NCBI RefSeq assembly: GCF_023146395.1
Contig: NZ_JAGLCD010000006.1
Span: forward strand, 1 to 64,000
DNA from: Aeromicrobium sp.
Lineage (GTDB): Bacteria; Actinomycetota; Actinomycetes; Propionibacteriales; Nocardioidaceae
DNA length: 64,000 nucleotides
Reading direction: 5' to 3'
The position numbers and the translations under genes were made by a program. Below are positions 1-7,683 of the stretch, piece by piece; the stretch's first letter is position 1, and each line of letters starts with the position of its first letter. The notes under the pieces were generated by a model, which saw only the letters and a program-made list of their open reading frames with translations, was not told the DNA's origin and made no database searches.

Positions 1-19
1 ACCTCATGACCGGTTACAC

Positions 20-604
20 CTAGGCCTGACGTTCACCACCGGGCACCCACAGCACGTCGCCCGTGCCCGCCGCGTGATTGGCGACGCGACCGAGGATGAA
101 CAGCAGGTCGCTCAGCCGGTTGAGGTATTTCGCCGTGAGCGCGTTCATCGTGTCGCCGTGCTGGTCGATCGCGGCCCACGCGGCGCGTTCGGCGCGGCGG
201 GTCACGGTGCGGGCGACGTGCAGCTGAGCGGCCGCACGGGTGCCACCGGGCAGGATGAACGAGCGAAGCTTCTCGACCCGATCGTTGTACGTGTCGCACC
301 ACTGCTCGAGGCGCTCGACGTAGTCGGGCTCGATCCGCAGCGGCGGGTACTCGGGATCGTCGACGACGGGCGCGCCCAGGTCGGCGCCCACGTCGAACAG
401 GTCGTTCTGCACGCGCGTCAGGACCGCCGTGACGTCCTCGGGCAGCTCGCCGAGCGAGAGCGCGACACCGATCTGGCTGTTGGCCTCGTCGACGTCGGCG
501 TACGCCACCAGGCGCAGGTCGTTCTTCGAGGTGCGACTCATGTCGACCAGTGCGGTCGTGCCGTCGTCGCCGGTCCGGGTGTATATCCGCGTGAGGTTGA
601 CCAT
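20..604 (-). CDS. pduO: Cob(I)alamin adenosyltransferase, PduO type
   Basis: Transfers the 5'-deoxyadenosyl group of ATP to cob(I)alamin to make adenosylcobalamin, the cofactor needed by the mutase encoded at 2912. The 194-residue protein has the PduO N-terminal signature TRTGDDGTT and the C-terminal RRAERAAW helix motif. I start at the ATG at 604 rather than further upstream because homologues begin just before the TRTGDDG motif and because a -10 box (TACAGT, 611-616) lies exactly 6 nt upstream, implying a leaderless mRNA. Clustering with a B12-dependent mutase and MeaB supports a role in supplying that mutase. Family assignment is firm; the dedicated partner is inferred. Confidence 0.93.
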   Translation of the reverse strand: MVNLTRIYTRTGDDGTTALVDMSRTSKNDLRLVAYADVDEANSQIGVALSLGELPEDVTAVLTRVQNDLFDVGADLGAPVVDDPEYPPLRIEPDYVERLEQWCDTYNDRVEKLRSFILPGGTRAAAQLHVARTVTRRAERAAWAAIDQHGDTMNALTAKYLNRLSDLLFILGRVANHAAGTGDVLWVPGGERQA

Positions 605-610
605 GGGGTG

Positions 611-616
611 ACTGTA
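611..616 (-). promoter_or_regulatory. -10 box of a leaderless promoter for the adenosyltransferase
   Basis: TACAGT on the minus strand, followed by CACCCC and then ATG: 6 nt between the hexamer and the start codon. No Shine-Dalgarno sequence is present, as expected for a leaderless actinobacterial transcript. Confidence 0.5.
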
Positions 617-638
617 GAGCGTCGATGCGCGAGCCGGC

Positions 639-1367
639 TCAGTGGCGGCGTGCACCCTTGAAGGTCGAGGGCGCCCCCCAGCTCAGCGTGCGTGCGGCTC
701 GCTCGAAGCGCCGCACGACCAGGTCGACGACCTCGCGCTCGGGGGACGGACTGAGCAGGGGCGCCGTGACGAGATCAGCGCCCACGTCCTGCAACAGGTT
801 CTGGAAGTACCCCGGCGCGAGCAGGTAGGACGCGACGACGACGCGGCGGGCGCCGTCGCGGCGCGCTGCCGCGACGACCTCGGCCGCGGGTGTGCCGAAC
901 CGGCCGAGGTGGCCGACCCGGACCGGCCCGTTCCAGTGGCGCCGCAGCAACGCGGCGGCTGCGTCGACGTCCTGCAGCGCCCGCGGGTCGCTCGAACCCG
1001 ACCCGGCGAGCACGACGACGTCGTCCTGCGTGGCGCCGACGTCGCGCAGACGGCGCCCCCCGAGGTCCGCGAGCGTCGCCTCGGGCCCGAGCGGACGGGC
1101 CACGACGGCAGCCGGGTGCTCGGTGACGGCCTCGCTGATGTCATGGTGGAGGTGGTACCCGCCCGAGAGCAGCAACGGCACGACCACGGCGGGGCGACGC
1201 AGGCTGGCGAGCACCCGCCCGAGGCGGTGCTCCTCGACGTCGACGACGGACTCGTGCACCTCGAACGGACTGGCGGCCCTCCGCACGGCGGCGGCGACAC
1301 GGCGGATGACCTCCTGGCCGGCCGGGTCGGCGGTCCCATGGCTGCACAGGACCAGGGCGGGGTTCAT
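639..1367 (-). CDS. CbiX/SirB-like sirohydrochlorin chelatase family protein
   Basis: A 242-residue protein of the CbiX/sirohydrochlorin chelatase family, whose members insert Co or Fe into sirohydrochlorin. It opens with LVLCSHGTADPAG, where the CSHGT motif carries the N-terminal metal-binding His; HLHHDI and a second half with a VASYLLAPGYF motif suggest the usual two-lobed fold. The ATG at 1367 overlaps the stop of the upstream HemD-like regulator by 4 bases, so the two are translationally coupled. The same pair (CbiX-like plus HemD-like regulator) occurs in mycobacteria next to nitrate/nitrite genes, suggesting siroheme supply for nitrite reduction, although no nitrite reductase is in this window. 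The metal used is not determinable. Confidence 0.8.
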   Translation of the reverse strand: MNPALVLCSHGTADPAGQEVIRRVAAAVRRAASPFEVHESVVDVEEHRLGRVLASLRRPAVVVPLLLSGGYHLHHDISEAVTEHPAAVVARPLGPEATLADLGGRRLRDVGATQDDVVVLAGSGSSDPRALQDVDAAAALLRRHWNGPVRVGHLGRFGTPAAEVVAAARRDGARRVVVASYLLAPGYFQNLLQDVGADLVTAPLLSPSPEREVVDLVVRRFERAARTLSWGAPSTFKGARRH

Positions 1368-2551
1368 CGCGGCGTCTCCGCATCGAGCCCGGAGTCCGGC
1401 CCGGACTCGGGTCCGGCGTCGAGGACGTCGAGCCGGTAGCCGCGCTTGACGACGGTGCGGATGGGGGCGCCGGGGCCCATGGCCTCGCGCACCCGGGCGA
1501 TCGCGACCTCGGCGTTGTGGGGGTCGATCGAGTCGCCCGGGAGGGCGGTCAGGATCTCGCCTCGCGACACGACGGCTCCCGGGTCTGCGCTGAGACGCCG
1601 CATGACGCACACGCCCGTGGGGGACAGCGGGACGAGCTCATGGTCGATCGTGACCGACGTGGCATGCACCCGGAGCCGTCCGGCGGGGGTGAGGACCCCG
1701 CTGCCCTCGTGGCCGAGGTGGACGATCATGGCGCGGACCAGGGCGCCCAGTCGCCCGCGATCCGGCACCAGGGGGGTGAACCCGGCACGCTGTAACGGCT
1801 CAGCCGTGACGGGGCCGACCGCCGCGAGCGACAACCGGCCCTCGCGGTGGAGAGCGATCGTGGCGTCCCGGGCGTCGAGATCGCGCACGGCCGAGAGCCA
1901 GGCCGACGCGCCAGGAGCGGACGTGAAAGCCACGGCGTCGTACGCGCCGCCCGCGGTGTCGCGCACCGCGCGCTCCACCGCGGCGGGATCCGGGGGCGGG
2001 CCCCAGCGGTAGATCACGAGGCTCGTGACCTGCGCGCCGCCCTCGACCAGCACGTCCTCGAGGCCGTCGTCGCCAGCGCCGTGGTGCTGGATCACGATCC
2101 GGGTGCCCTGGACGCCTTCGGCCCGGAGGAATTCGCCGATCTCCGCGGACGTCTCGGACTCGGCCACCCAGTCGGCGATCAGGCCCACGGTCTGGAGCGC
2201 CCCCCGTGCCTTCGGGCCGCGGGCGACCAGGCGCACCTGTCCCAGGGCCGCGAGCAGCTCCTCGGCGAGGTTGGCGGCCTCCGCGGTCTCCCACCAGCCG
2301 CGGAATCCGATACCGGTCGTGATGACGACGATGCCCGGCGGGTTCGCGATGAGCTCACGAGTGCGCGCGAGCAGCGTCTCCTCGTCGAAGTGGGACTGCA
2401 CCCCGAGCGTCGCGGCGACGTCGACCTCGGCGCCCCGTCTCGCCAGGGCGAGCGCCAGGTCGGTCGCGCGGCGCTGGGCCGTCACGAGGATCCGGGTGCC
2501 AGTCAGCACCATGCCGCTCGGCGTGCTGGTGCGACTGCCGGAGTGGTTCAT
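1364..2551 (-). CDS. HemD-domain transcriptional regulator with C-terminal winged helix (NnaR-like)
   Basis: A 395-residue two-domain protein. Roughly residues 15-270 resemble uroporphyrinogen-III synthase (HemD fold, with the interlobe TTGIGFRGW segment and an AFTSAPG motif). The C-terminal ~100 residues (from LTPAGRLRVHATSVTIDHELVPLSP onward) are an OmpR/PhoB-type winged helix ending in TVVKRGYRLDVL. This architecture is that of the actinobacterial nitrogen-assimilation regulator NnaR, which acts with GlnR on nitrate/nitrite genes. The ATG at 2551 is chosen because a GGAGGT ribosome site precedes it. Coupling to the CbiX gene supports a siroheme/nitrite link. Whether the HemD domain is catalytic or a sensor is unknown; I favour regulator. 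Confidence 0.78.
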   Translation of the reverse strand: MNHSGSRTSTPSGMVLTGTRILVTAQRRATDLALALARRGAEVDVAATLGVQSHFDEETLLARTRELIANPPGIVVITTGIGFRGWWETAEAANLAEELLAALGQVRLVARGPKARGALQTVGLIADWVAESETSAEIGEFLRAEGVQGTRIVIQHHGAGDDGLEDVLVEGGAQVTSLVIYRWGPPPDPAAVERAVRDTAGGAYDAVAFTSAPGASAWLSAVRDLDARDATIALHREGRLSLAAVGPVTAEPLQRAGFTPLVPDRGRLGALVRAMIVHLGHEGSGVLTPAGRLRVHATSVTIDHELVPLSPTGVCVMRRLSADPGAVVSRGEILTALPGDSIDPHNAEVAIARVREAMGPGAPIRTVVKRGYRLDVLDAGPESGPDSGLDAETPR

Positions 2552-2851
2552 CGCGACCGCACCTCCACGATGTCGTCGATGGGGCGCGACTTCCGAGCGC
2601 CGAACGTCTCTCGAGGGTAGTCGAGCACCCGGTCGGCACCGCGCGACGCACAGCATCGCCCCCCAGAGCACGAGGACAAGGCGCAAGGCATCGGGGTCCT
2701 CCGCGAGTTCGGTTCAGCACGCGTCGCCGGGCAGCGACGGCCCCGACGTTAGGAGGGCCCCGTTACCGCGGGCGATCCGCGAGAGACGCGCTCCGTTACG
2801 TCCTTCTCTCAGCCCTGGAGGCTTCGTTGTGAGAAGTCGCAGACGGGGTGG

Positions 2852-2867
2852 GGTGACTGGCATCACG
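2852..2867. promoter_or_regulatory. Possible Crp/GlxR-type site upstream of meaA
   Basis: GGTGACTGGCATCACG has the GTGA-N6-TCAC half-sites of Crp-family regulators but only partly matches the full TGTGA-N6-TCACA consensus. It lies about 33 bp before the meaA -10, a plausible activator position. A chance match is possible. Confidence 0.35.
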
Positions 2868-2888
2868 CGCGCCCGGTGTCCGTTCCGT

Positions 2889-2902
2889 TTACCGCGCGGT
2901 AA
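2889..2902. promoter_or_regulatory. Palindromic operator at the meaA promoter (TTACC-N4-GGTAA)
   Basis: TTACCGCGCGGTAA is a perfect 14-bp palindrome. Its right arm overlaps the presumed -10 hexamer TAATCT at 2900-2905, which is followed by 6 nt (GCCCCC) and the meaA ATG. The placement suits a repressor competing with RNA polymerase. Similar palindromes occur at the thiolase, ccr, hbd and etf genes. The regulator is not identifiable from this window. Confidence 0.7.
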
Positions 2903-2911
2903 TCTGCCCCC

Positions 2912-4885
2912 ATGTCTGACAAGCCCTGGGTGATGCGCACCTACGCTGGCCACAGCTCCGCGGCCGAGTCCAACGCGCTGTATCGCAAGAACCTCGCCAA
3001 GGGGCAGACCGGGCTCTCGGTCGCCTTCGACCTGCCCACGCAGACCGGCTACGACCCCGACCACGAGCTCAGCCGTGGCGAGGTCGGCAAGGTCGGCGTG
3101 CCGATCCCGCACTTGGGCTCGATGCGCCGCCTCTTCCAGGACATTCCCCTGGAGGAGATGAACACCTCCATGACGATCAACGCCACCGCGATGTGGCTGC
3201 TCGCGATGTACCAGGTGGCCGCCGAGGAGCAGGGCGCTCCGCCGGAGAGCCTGGCCGGCACGACGCAGAACGACATCATCAAGGAGTACCTGTCGCGCGG
3301 CACCTACGTGTTCCCGCCGGAGGCCTCCCTGCGGCTCACGACCGACATGATCGCGTACACGGTCAACCACATCCCGAAGTGGAACCCGCTCAACATCTGC
3401 AGCTACCACCTGCAGGAGGCGGGCGCCACGCCCGTGCAGGAGCTCGCGTTCGCGCTGAGCACCGCGATCGCCGTGCTGGACTCGGTCAAGGACTCCGGGC
3501 AGGTCGACGAGGCCGACTTCGAGAAGGTCGTCGGCCGCATCTCGTTCTTCGTCAACGCCGGGGTGCGGTTCATCGAGGAGACGTGCAAGATGCGCGCCTT
3601 CGGACAGCTCTGGGAGGAGATCACGCGCGACCGCTACGGCGTGAGCGACCCCAAGATGCGCCGGTTCCGCTATGGCGTGCAGGTCAACTCGCTGGGTCTG
3701 ACCGAGGCGCAGCCCGAGAACAACGTGCAGCGCATCGTGCTCGAGATGCTCGGCGTCACGCTCAGCAAGAACGCCCGCGCCCGCGCGGTCCAGCTGCCGG
3801 CCTGGAACGAGGCCCTCGGTCTGCCGCGCCCCTGGGACCAGCAGTGGTCGCTGCGCCTGCAGCAGGTCCTGGCCTTCGAGTCGGACCTGCTGGAGTACGA
3901 GGACATCTTCGAGGGCAGCCACGTCATCGAGGCCAAGGTCGCCGAGCTCGTCGAGGGCGCCAAGGCCGAGATCGACCGCGTCCAGGCCATGGGCGGCGCC
4001 GTCGCCGCGGTCGAGACCGGCTACATGAAGCAGGCCCTGGTCTCCTCGCACGCCGAGCGCCGCTCGCGCATCGAGGCCGGTGAGCTCAAGGTCGTCGGCG
4101 TCAACTCCTACACCGAGACCGAGCCCTCGCCGCTGACGGCCGACCTCGATGGCGCCATCATGGCCGCCGACCCGAAGGCCGAGGCCAATGCCGTCGCTGA
4201 CGTCCAGCAGTGGCGCAGCGAGCAGGACCGTGCCGCGGTCGAGGAGGCCCTCGAGCGCCTGGCCGCCGAGGCCAAGACCACGACCAACCTGATGGAGGCC
4301 ACGCTCGCCGCCGTGCGCGCGGGCGCGACGGTCGGGGAGTGGGCGCACACGCTCCGGGGCGTGTTCGGCGAGTACCGCGCCCCCACGGGAGTCTCGGGCG
4401 TCGTCGGCGTGGCCGAGGCTGGAGCCGAGCTCACAGCGGTCCGCGAGAAGGTCGCGCGCACGGGCGAGGAGCTGGGCGGTCGCCTGCGCTTCCTCGTCGG
4501 CAAGCCGGGCCTGGACGGCCACTCCAACGGCGCCGAGCAGGTCGCGGTCCGGGCGCGTGACGCGGGCTTCGAGGTCATCTACCAGGGCATCCGGCTGACG
4601 CCGTCGCAGATCGTGGCGGCCGCGGTGGCCGAGGACGTCGACGTCGTGGGCCTGTCGATCCTGTCGGGCTCGCACATGGAGCTCGTGCCCGACGTGCAGA
4701 AGGGCCTGGCGGAGGCGGGGCTGACCAACGTGCCGATCATCGTCGGTGGCATCATCCCGGACTCCGACGGGCGCCGGCTCGAGGAGTCCGGCATCGCCGC
4801 GGTCTTCACGCCCAAGGACTTCGGGATCACCGACATCATGGACCGTGTCGTGGACGAGATCCGCAAGGCCAACGGCCTCGACTGA
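2912..4885 (+). CDS. meaA: Ethylmalonyl-CoA mutase (MeaA/Ecm), adenosylcobalamin-dependent
   Basis: Rearranges (2R)-ethylmalonyl-CoA to (2S)-methylsuccinyl-CoA in the ethylmalonyl-CoA pathway. The 657 residues hold an acyl-CoA mutase TIM barrel (about 1-500, with FDLPTQTGYDPDH, NTSMTINATAMW and GTTQNDIIKEYLSRGT) and a C-terminal B12 domain with the base-off motif D535-G-H537-S-N-G540, His537 being the axial Co ligand, plus SILSGSH and GGIIP. It closely resembles the Streptomyces MeaA protein as I recall it. The start is the ATG 6 nt after a -10 box, so the mRNA is probably leaderless. AdoCbl supply (pduO) and protection (meaB) are encoded nearby. Ethylmalonyl rather than methylmalonyl specificity is supported by the ccr gene at 12122. 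Confidence 0.93.
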   Translation: MSDKPWVMRTYAGHSSAAESNALYRKNLAKGQTGLSVAFDLPTQTGYDPDHELSRGEVGKVGVPIPHLGSMRRLFQDIPLEEMNTSMTINATAMWLLAMYQVAAEEQGAPPESLAGTTQNDIIKEYLSRGTYVFPPEASLRLTTDMIAYTVNHIPKWNPLNICSYHLQEAGATPVQELAFALSTAIAVLDSVKDSGQVDEADFEKVVGRISFFVNAGVRFIEETCKMRAFGQLWEEITRDRYGVSDPKMRRFRYGVQVNSLGLTEAQPENNVQRIVLEMLGVTLSKNARARAVQLPAWNEALGLPRPWDQQWSLRLQQVLAFESDLLEYEDIFEGSHVIEAKVAELVEGAKAEIDRVQAMGGAVAAVETGYMKQALVSSHAERRSRIEAGELKVVGVNSYTETEPSPLTADLDGAIMAADPKAEANAVADVQQWRSEQDRAAVEEALERLAAEAKTTTNLMEATLAAVRAGATVGEWAHTLRGVFGEYRAPTGVSGVVGVAEAGAELTAVREKVARTGEELGGRLRFLVGKPGLDGHSNGAEQVAVRARDAGFEVIYQGIRLTPSQIVAAAVAEDVDVVGLSILSGSHMELVPDVQKGLAEAGLTNVPIIVGGIIPDSDGRRLEESGIAAVFTPKDFGITDIMDRVVDEIRKANGLD

Positions 4886-4907
4886 CCCCGCCCCCCGCCA
4901 CGGCGGC

Positions 4908-5684
4908 TCAGTTCAGGACGCGGAAGTTCCCGGGCAGGCCGCCGCCGGCCACGACGTCCCTCGTCAGGTCCTGCAGCGCCATGAGCGCCACCGACTGCGA
5001 GAACGGGCCGTACGACACCCGGGCGACGCCCAGCTCGGCCTGGCGGGCCAGCGGGATGGATCCGGGGTAGCCGATCGTCGTGAGCCGCTGCGGGCCGTAG
5101 GCCTCCACGAGGCGGGAGACGTCGTCCTCCGACAGCGGGCCCGGCACGAACACGACCGGGGCGCCCACGTCGAGGAAGGCCTTGCCGCGCTCGATCGCGT
5201 CGGCGATGACCTCGTCGTGGTCGCGGTCGCCGGCCTTGGCCACGACGTCGGTCCGGGCGTTGAGCACGAAGGGGATGCCGGCGGCCTCGCCGGCCTTCAC
5301 GACGGCCTCGACCGCGGCGACGGCCTCGGCCAGCGGCTTGACCTGGTCCTCCAGGTTGGCGCCGACGATGCCGACGTCGATGGCCTTGCGGGTCGTCTCA
5401 CCCGGGTCGCCGTAGCCCGCCTCGAGGTCGGCCGTGACCGGCAGGTCGGTCGCCGCAGCGATGCGGCCCACGGCCTCGATCATCAGGTCGACGGGGATGT
5501 TCTCGCCGTCCTCGTAGCCGTACATCGCGGCGATCGAGTGGCTGGCGGTGGCGAGCGCCTCGATGCCGTCGACCTCGGACACGACCCGGGCCGAGATCGC
5601 GTCCCAGACGTTGACGACGGTCAGGAGCTCGGGGGAGGAGTGCAGGTCGAGGAGGCGGCGGGCGCTCGCGGCGATATCGGTCAT
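4908..5684 (-). CDS. Isocitrate lyase/PEP mutase superfamily lyase (substrate unknown)
   Basis: A 258-residue TIM-barrel protein of the ICL/PEPM superfamily. The VNVWDAISARVV strand, the metal-binding TADLEAGYGDP segment, GANLEDQ and NARTDV are all visible. It lacks the KKCGH catalytic loop of isocitrate and methylisocitrate lyases, so it belongs to the shorter PEP-mutase-like branch that includes oxaloacetate decarboxylase-like and 2,3-dimethylmalate lyase-like enzymes. It converges on meaA with 22 bp between stops, and a TTACC half-site lies 9 bp before its ATG. The neighbourhood suggests a C-C lyase acting in or near the ethylmalonyl-CoA pathway, but the reaction cannot be named. Confidence 0.82.
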   Translation of the reverse strand: MTDIAASARRLLDLHSSPELLTVVNVWDAISARVVSEVDGIEALATASHSIAAMYGYEDGENIPVDLMIEAVGRIAAATDLPVTADLEAGYGDPGETTRKAIDVGIVGANLEDQVKPLAEAVAAVEAVVKAGEAAGIPFVLNARTDVVAKAGDRDHDEVIADAIERGKAFLDVGAPVVFVPGPLSEDDVSRLVEAYGPQRLTTIGYPGSIPLARQAELGVARVSYGPFSQSVALMALQDLTRDVVAGGGLPGNFRVLN

Positions 5685-5854
5685 GGCATGACGGTAACGC
5701 GGGCGACCACGCGCTGCACGGGACCGGCCAAGGCAAGCCGAACCTTCACGAGGTCAGCCATTCCTTGCTGGAATCGCAGGCTTCTGTCGGACTAGGCTCG
5801 ACGTGTCGCCGAGTGCACGGCTGGCCGGCGGCCACGGGACGAGGAGGTGGACGA

Positions 5855-6061
5855 TCAGGCAGCGAGCTTCGAGCCCGACGTGCGGGACTTGCCCTTCGAG
5901 ACCTTGACGAGCTTGCGCTTCTTGACGGTGTAGCCCTCCGGGAGCGTGCCGTCCTTCATCATCTGGATCGGGCACCTCTTGCACCGCGGCTTGCTCACGC
6001 AGCACTTGTCCTTGGGCTTCTTGCCCTTCTTGCCCTTCTTCCCCACCGCCTCACCGTACAC
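5855..6061 (-). CDS. Small Lys-rich cysteine-containing protein
   Basis: A 68-residue protein, extremely basic at the N-terminus (GKKGKKGKK), followed by a compact Cys cluster CCVSKPRCKRCP that could bind metal, then a second Lys-rich stretch (VKKRKLVKVSKGK). The start is GTG at 6061; a second GTG five codons later is possible. It lies divergently, 41 bp from a ferritin gene, which suggests a link to metal handling, but that is only context. Composition suggests nucleic-acid binding. I do not recognise a named family. Confidence 0.6.
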   Translation of the reverse strand: MYGEAVGKKGKKGKKPKDKCCVSKPRCKRCPIQMMKDGTLPEGYTVKKRKLVKVSKGKSRTSGSKLAA

Positions 6062-6102
6062 CGCACGGTCGAGGTCGAACCCCTTCGGAAAGGACCACGA
6101 TC

Positions 6103-6627
6103 ATGGCTTCTCCCGCCTTCGTCGCACGACTCAACGAGCAGCTCGGCTACGAGTTCGGTGCCCACCAGCAGTACGTCGCGATCGCCGCGTACTACGACGC
6201 GCTCACGATGCCCCAGATGGCCGGCCTCTTCTACCAGCAGGCCACCGAGGAGCGCGACCACGCGATGATGATGATCCAGTACCTGCTCGACGCCGACGCC
6301 GAGATCCGCATCCCGGCCCTGGAGGCGCCCGAGATGAGCTTCGCCGACGTCATCGCGCCCGTGAAGCTCGCGCTCGACCAGGAGAAGCGGGTCACCGACC
6401 AGATCAACGAGCTCACGCGCATCGCCCGGGACGAGAACGACTTCGCCTCGGACCAGTTCATGCAGTGGTTCGTCAAGGAGCAGGTCGAGGAGGTCGCGAA
6501 GATGAGCGATCTCCTGGCTGTCGTGACCCGTTCGGCGAGCGACTACGAGCGCATCGAGGACTGGGTCGCCCGCGAGGACAGCGGTGCCGGCGAGGACCCG
6601 ACGGCGCCCCGCCGAGCCGGCGCCTGA
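6103..6627 (+). CDS. Ferritin (BfrB/FtnA-like, non-haem)
   Basis: Iron-storage ferritin subunit of 174 residues forming the 24-mer cage. Ferroxidase ligands sit at canonical FtnA positions: Glu17 (in GYEFGAHQQY), Glu50 and His53 (in EERDHAM), with further acidic residues in DQEKRVTDQI and in FVKEQVEEV. The length fits the family plus a short Pro/Ala tail. An AAAGGA ribosome site precedes the ATG. No clear IdeR/DtxR box was found in the short upstream gap. Family assignment is secure. Confidence 0.93.
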   Translation: MASPAFVARLNEQLGYEFGAHQQYVAIAAYYDALTMPQMAGLFYQQATEERDHAMMMIQYLLDADAEIRIPALEAPEMSFADVIAPVKLALDQEKRVTDQINELTRIARDENDFASDQFMQWFVKEQVEEVAKMSDLLAVVTRSASDYERIEDWVAREDSGAGEDPTAPRRAGA

Positions 6628-6650
6628 CCCACCCCGCCGCCGCGGGCGGT

Positions 6651-6691
6651 GACCTGGCGTCCGTTCCCGCCAGGGATTCGGACGCCAGGTC
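6651..6691. terminator. Bidirectional hairpin terminator after ferritin
   Basis: A perfect 12-bp stem, GACCTGGCGTCC (6651-6662) against GGACGCCAGGTC (6680-6691), lies between two convergent genes. No U-tract is visible, as is common in high-GC actinobacteria. Confidence 0.7.
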
Positions 6692-6720
6692 GCCGTCCGC
6701 GGGCGTGAACGGGCCGTATC

Positions 6721-7164
6721 TCACCGCTCAGGCGGGGCGAGGCGGTCGAACGTGAGGTCCATCCAGGAGAGCCACTCGCCCTCGACCTGACGCTCCCACC
6801 GTGCGCACATCTGGTCGGTGCCGTGATCGGTGCGCAGCCAGCTGCGCACCCCGACGCCGTGCACCAGGAGCAGGCCCGGCTCCTCCAGCGTCAGACGCAT
6901 CGTGTTGGGCCTCGGCGCGGTCTCGAACGCGACCATCTGCCACCCGCCCTCAGCGTGCTCGCCCCCGATGACCTCGTGGGTCAGGGCCCGATGGTGCTCA
7001 CCCATCGCGACGTCGACGTCGTGCGCGATCCATGTGCCGCCGGGCAGCAGCGTGTAGGTATCGGTGCCGGCGATCTCGACGACGACCGGTCCGTGCTCGT
7101 CGAGCACCTGCCCGGACGTGCGCCAGTGGCCCAGGACCGCGTGGAGGGGAGTCAGGTCGATCAT
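6721..7164 (-). CDS. Conserved hypothetical protein (DUF1579-like)
   Basis: A 147-residue soluble protein with alternating hydrophobic strands suggesting a beta-barrel (TYTLLPGGTWIAHDVDVAMG, WQMVAFETA, GLLLVHGVGVRSW, WLSWMDLTFDRL). The pattern resembles DUF1579 and related lipocalin-like barrels of unknown function, but I am not certain of the family. The ATG at 7164 is preferred over a TTG four codons upstream. It is convergent with ferritin and divergent from the membrane-protein gene at 7282. Confidence 0.6.
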   Translation of the reverse strand: MIDLTPLHAVLGHWRTSGQVLDEHGPVVVEIAGTDTYTLLPGGTWIAHDVDVAMGEHHRALTHEVIGGEHAEGGWQMVAFETAPRPNTMRLTLEEPGLLLVHGVGVRSWLRTDHGTDQMCARWERQVEGEWLSWMDLTFDRLAPPER

Positions 7165-7281
7165 GGCCCCAGACAACGCGATGCTCCGGACCCGCGCAAC
7201 CGTCCTTCGCCGGAACCAGGACGGGGCGGAGGAGGCGAACTAGACTCCGGGCCCAGACCCAGCGATCACCCGGAGTGCACC

Positions 7282-7650
7282 ATGGCCCCTGTCCGTGTCG
7301 GCTACACCCTCATCGCCGTCGTCGGCGTCGGCTTCGCCCTGGCGTTCGCCGGCATCGTCATCCCTGCTCTGGTCCGCGACGGTGGCGACGTCGTCGGCGG
7401 GCTGGCGGCCGGATTCGTCAACCCGTACTCGAGCGGGTACTCACTCGACGTCCTCTGCTGCTGGGCCGTGCTCGCGCTCTGGGTCCTCGTGGACCGCCGC
7501 GAGCTGCGGGTGCGGCACGGCTGGGTGTGCCTCGTCTTGGGCATCGTCCCCGGCGTCGCGACTGGTTTCGCGGCCTATCTGCTCCTGCGGCACTCCGCGT
7601 CGTCGGCTCGTGACCGTGGCGATTCCGCCCTCGACGCGTCTGCTGCCTGA
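7282..7650 (+). CDS. Small membrane protein, DUF2834-like
   Basis: A 122-residue protein with three predicted membrane segments: about 8-30 (YTLIAVVGVGFALAFAGIVI), 55-72 (around LDVLCCWAVLALWVLV) and 82-103 (a VCLVLGIVPGVATGFAAYLLL stretch). The NPYSSGYSLD loop between helices one and two and overall length match DUF2834 proteins of unknown function. A GGAG ribosome site precedes the ATG and a TAGACT -10 lies at 7241-7246. No functional clue from neighbours. Confidence 0.65.
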   Translation: MAPVRVGYTLIAVVGVGFALAFAGIVIPALVRDGGDVVGGLAAGFVNPYSSGYSLDVLCCWAVLALWVLVDRRELRVRHGWVCLVLGIVPGVATGFAAYLLLRHSASSARDRGDSALDASAA

Positions 7651-7683
7651 GCCGAGCTCCGCCGGTCCGAGGGGCGCCCGCGC

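Larger units (their letters stand above)
2552..2911. other. Intergenic regulatory region between the HemD-like regulator and meaA
   Basis: A 360-bp divergent gap with no convincing gene. It contains a TTACC half-site at 2763-2767, a GTGA-N6-TCAC dyad at 2853-2866, and the perfect meaA palindrome at 2889-2902. The left side must hold the promoter of the minus-strand regulator operon; I cannot place its -10 with confidence. Confidence 0.6.

Noticed and set aside
2763..2776. Second TTACC palindrome upstream of meaA
   Set aside because: Only the left half (TTACC) is present; the right half GCGAT does not match, so it is noted as a half-site only.
2714..4675. A 653-codon open frame antisense to meaA
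   Set aside because: It is the mirror frame of a high-GC gene: Arg/Gly/Leu/Asp-rich, no domain, no ribosome site, and the sense frame is a clear mutase.
5685..5854. Possible small RNA or tRNA between the lyase and the Lys-rich protein
   Set aside because: No cloverleaf, no CCA-adjacent acceptor stem and no terminator-like hairpin could be found.
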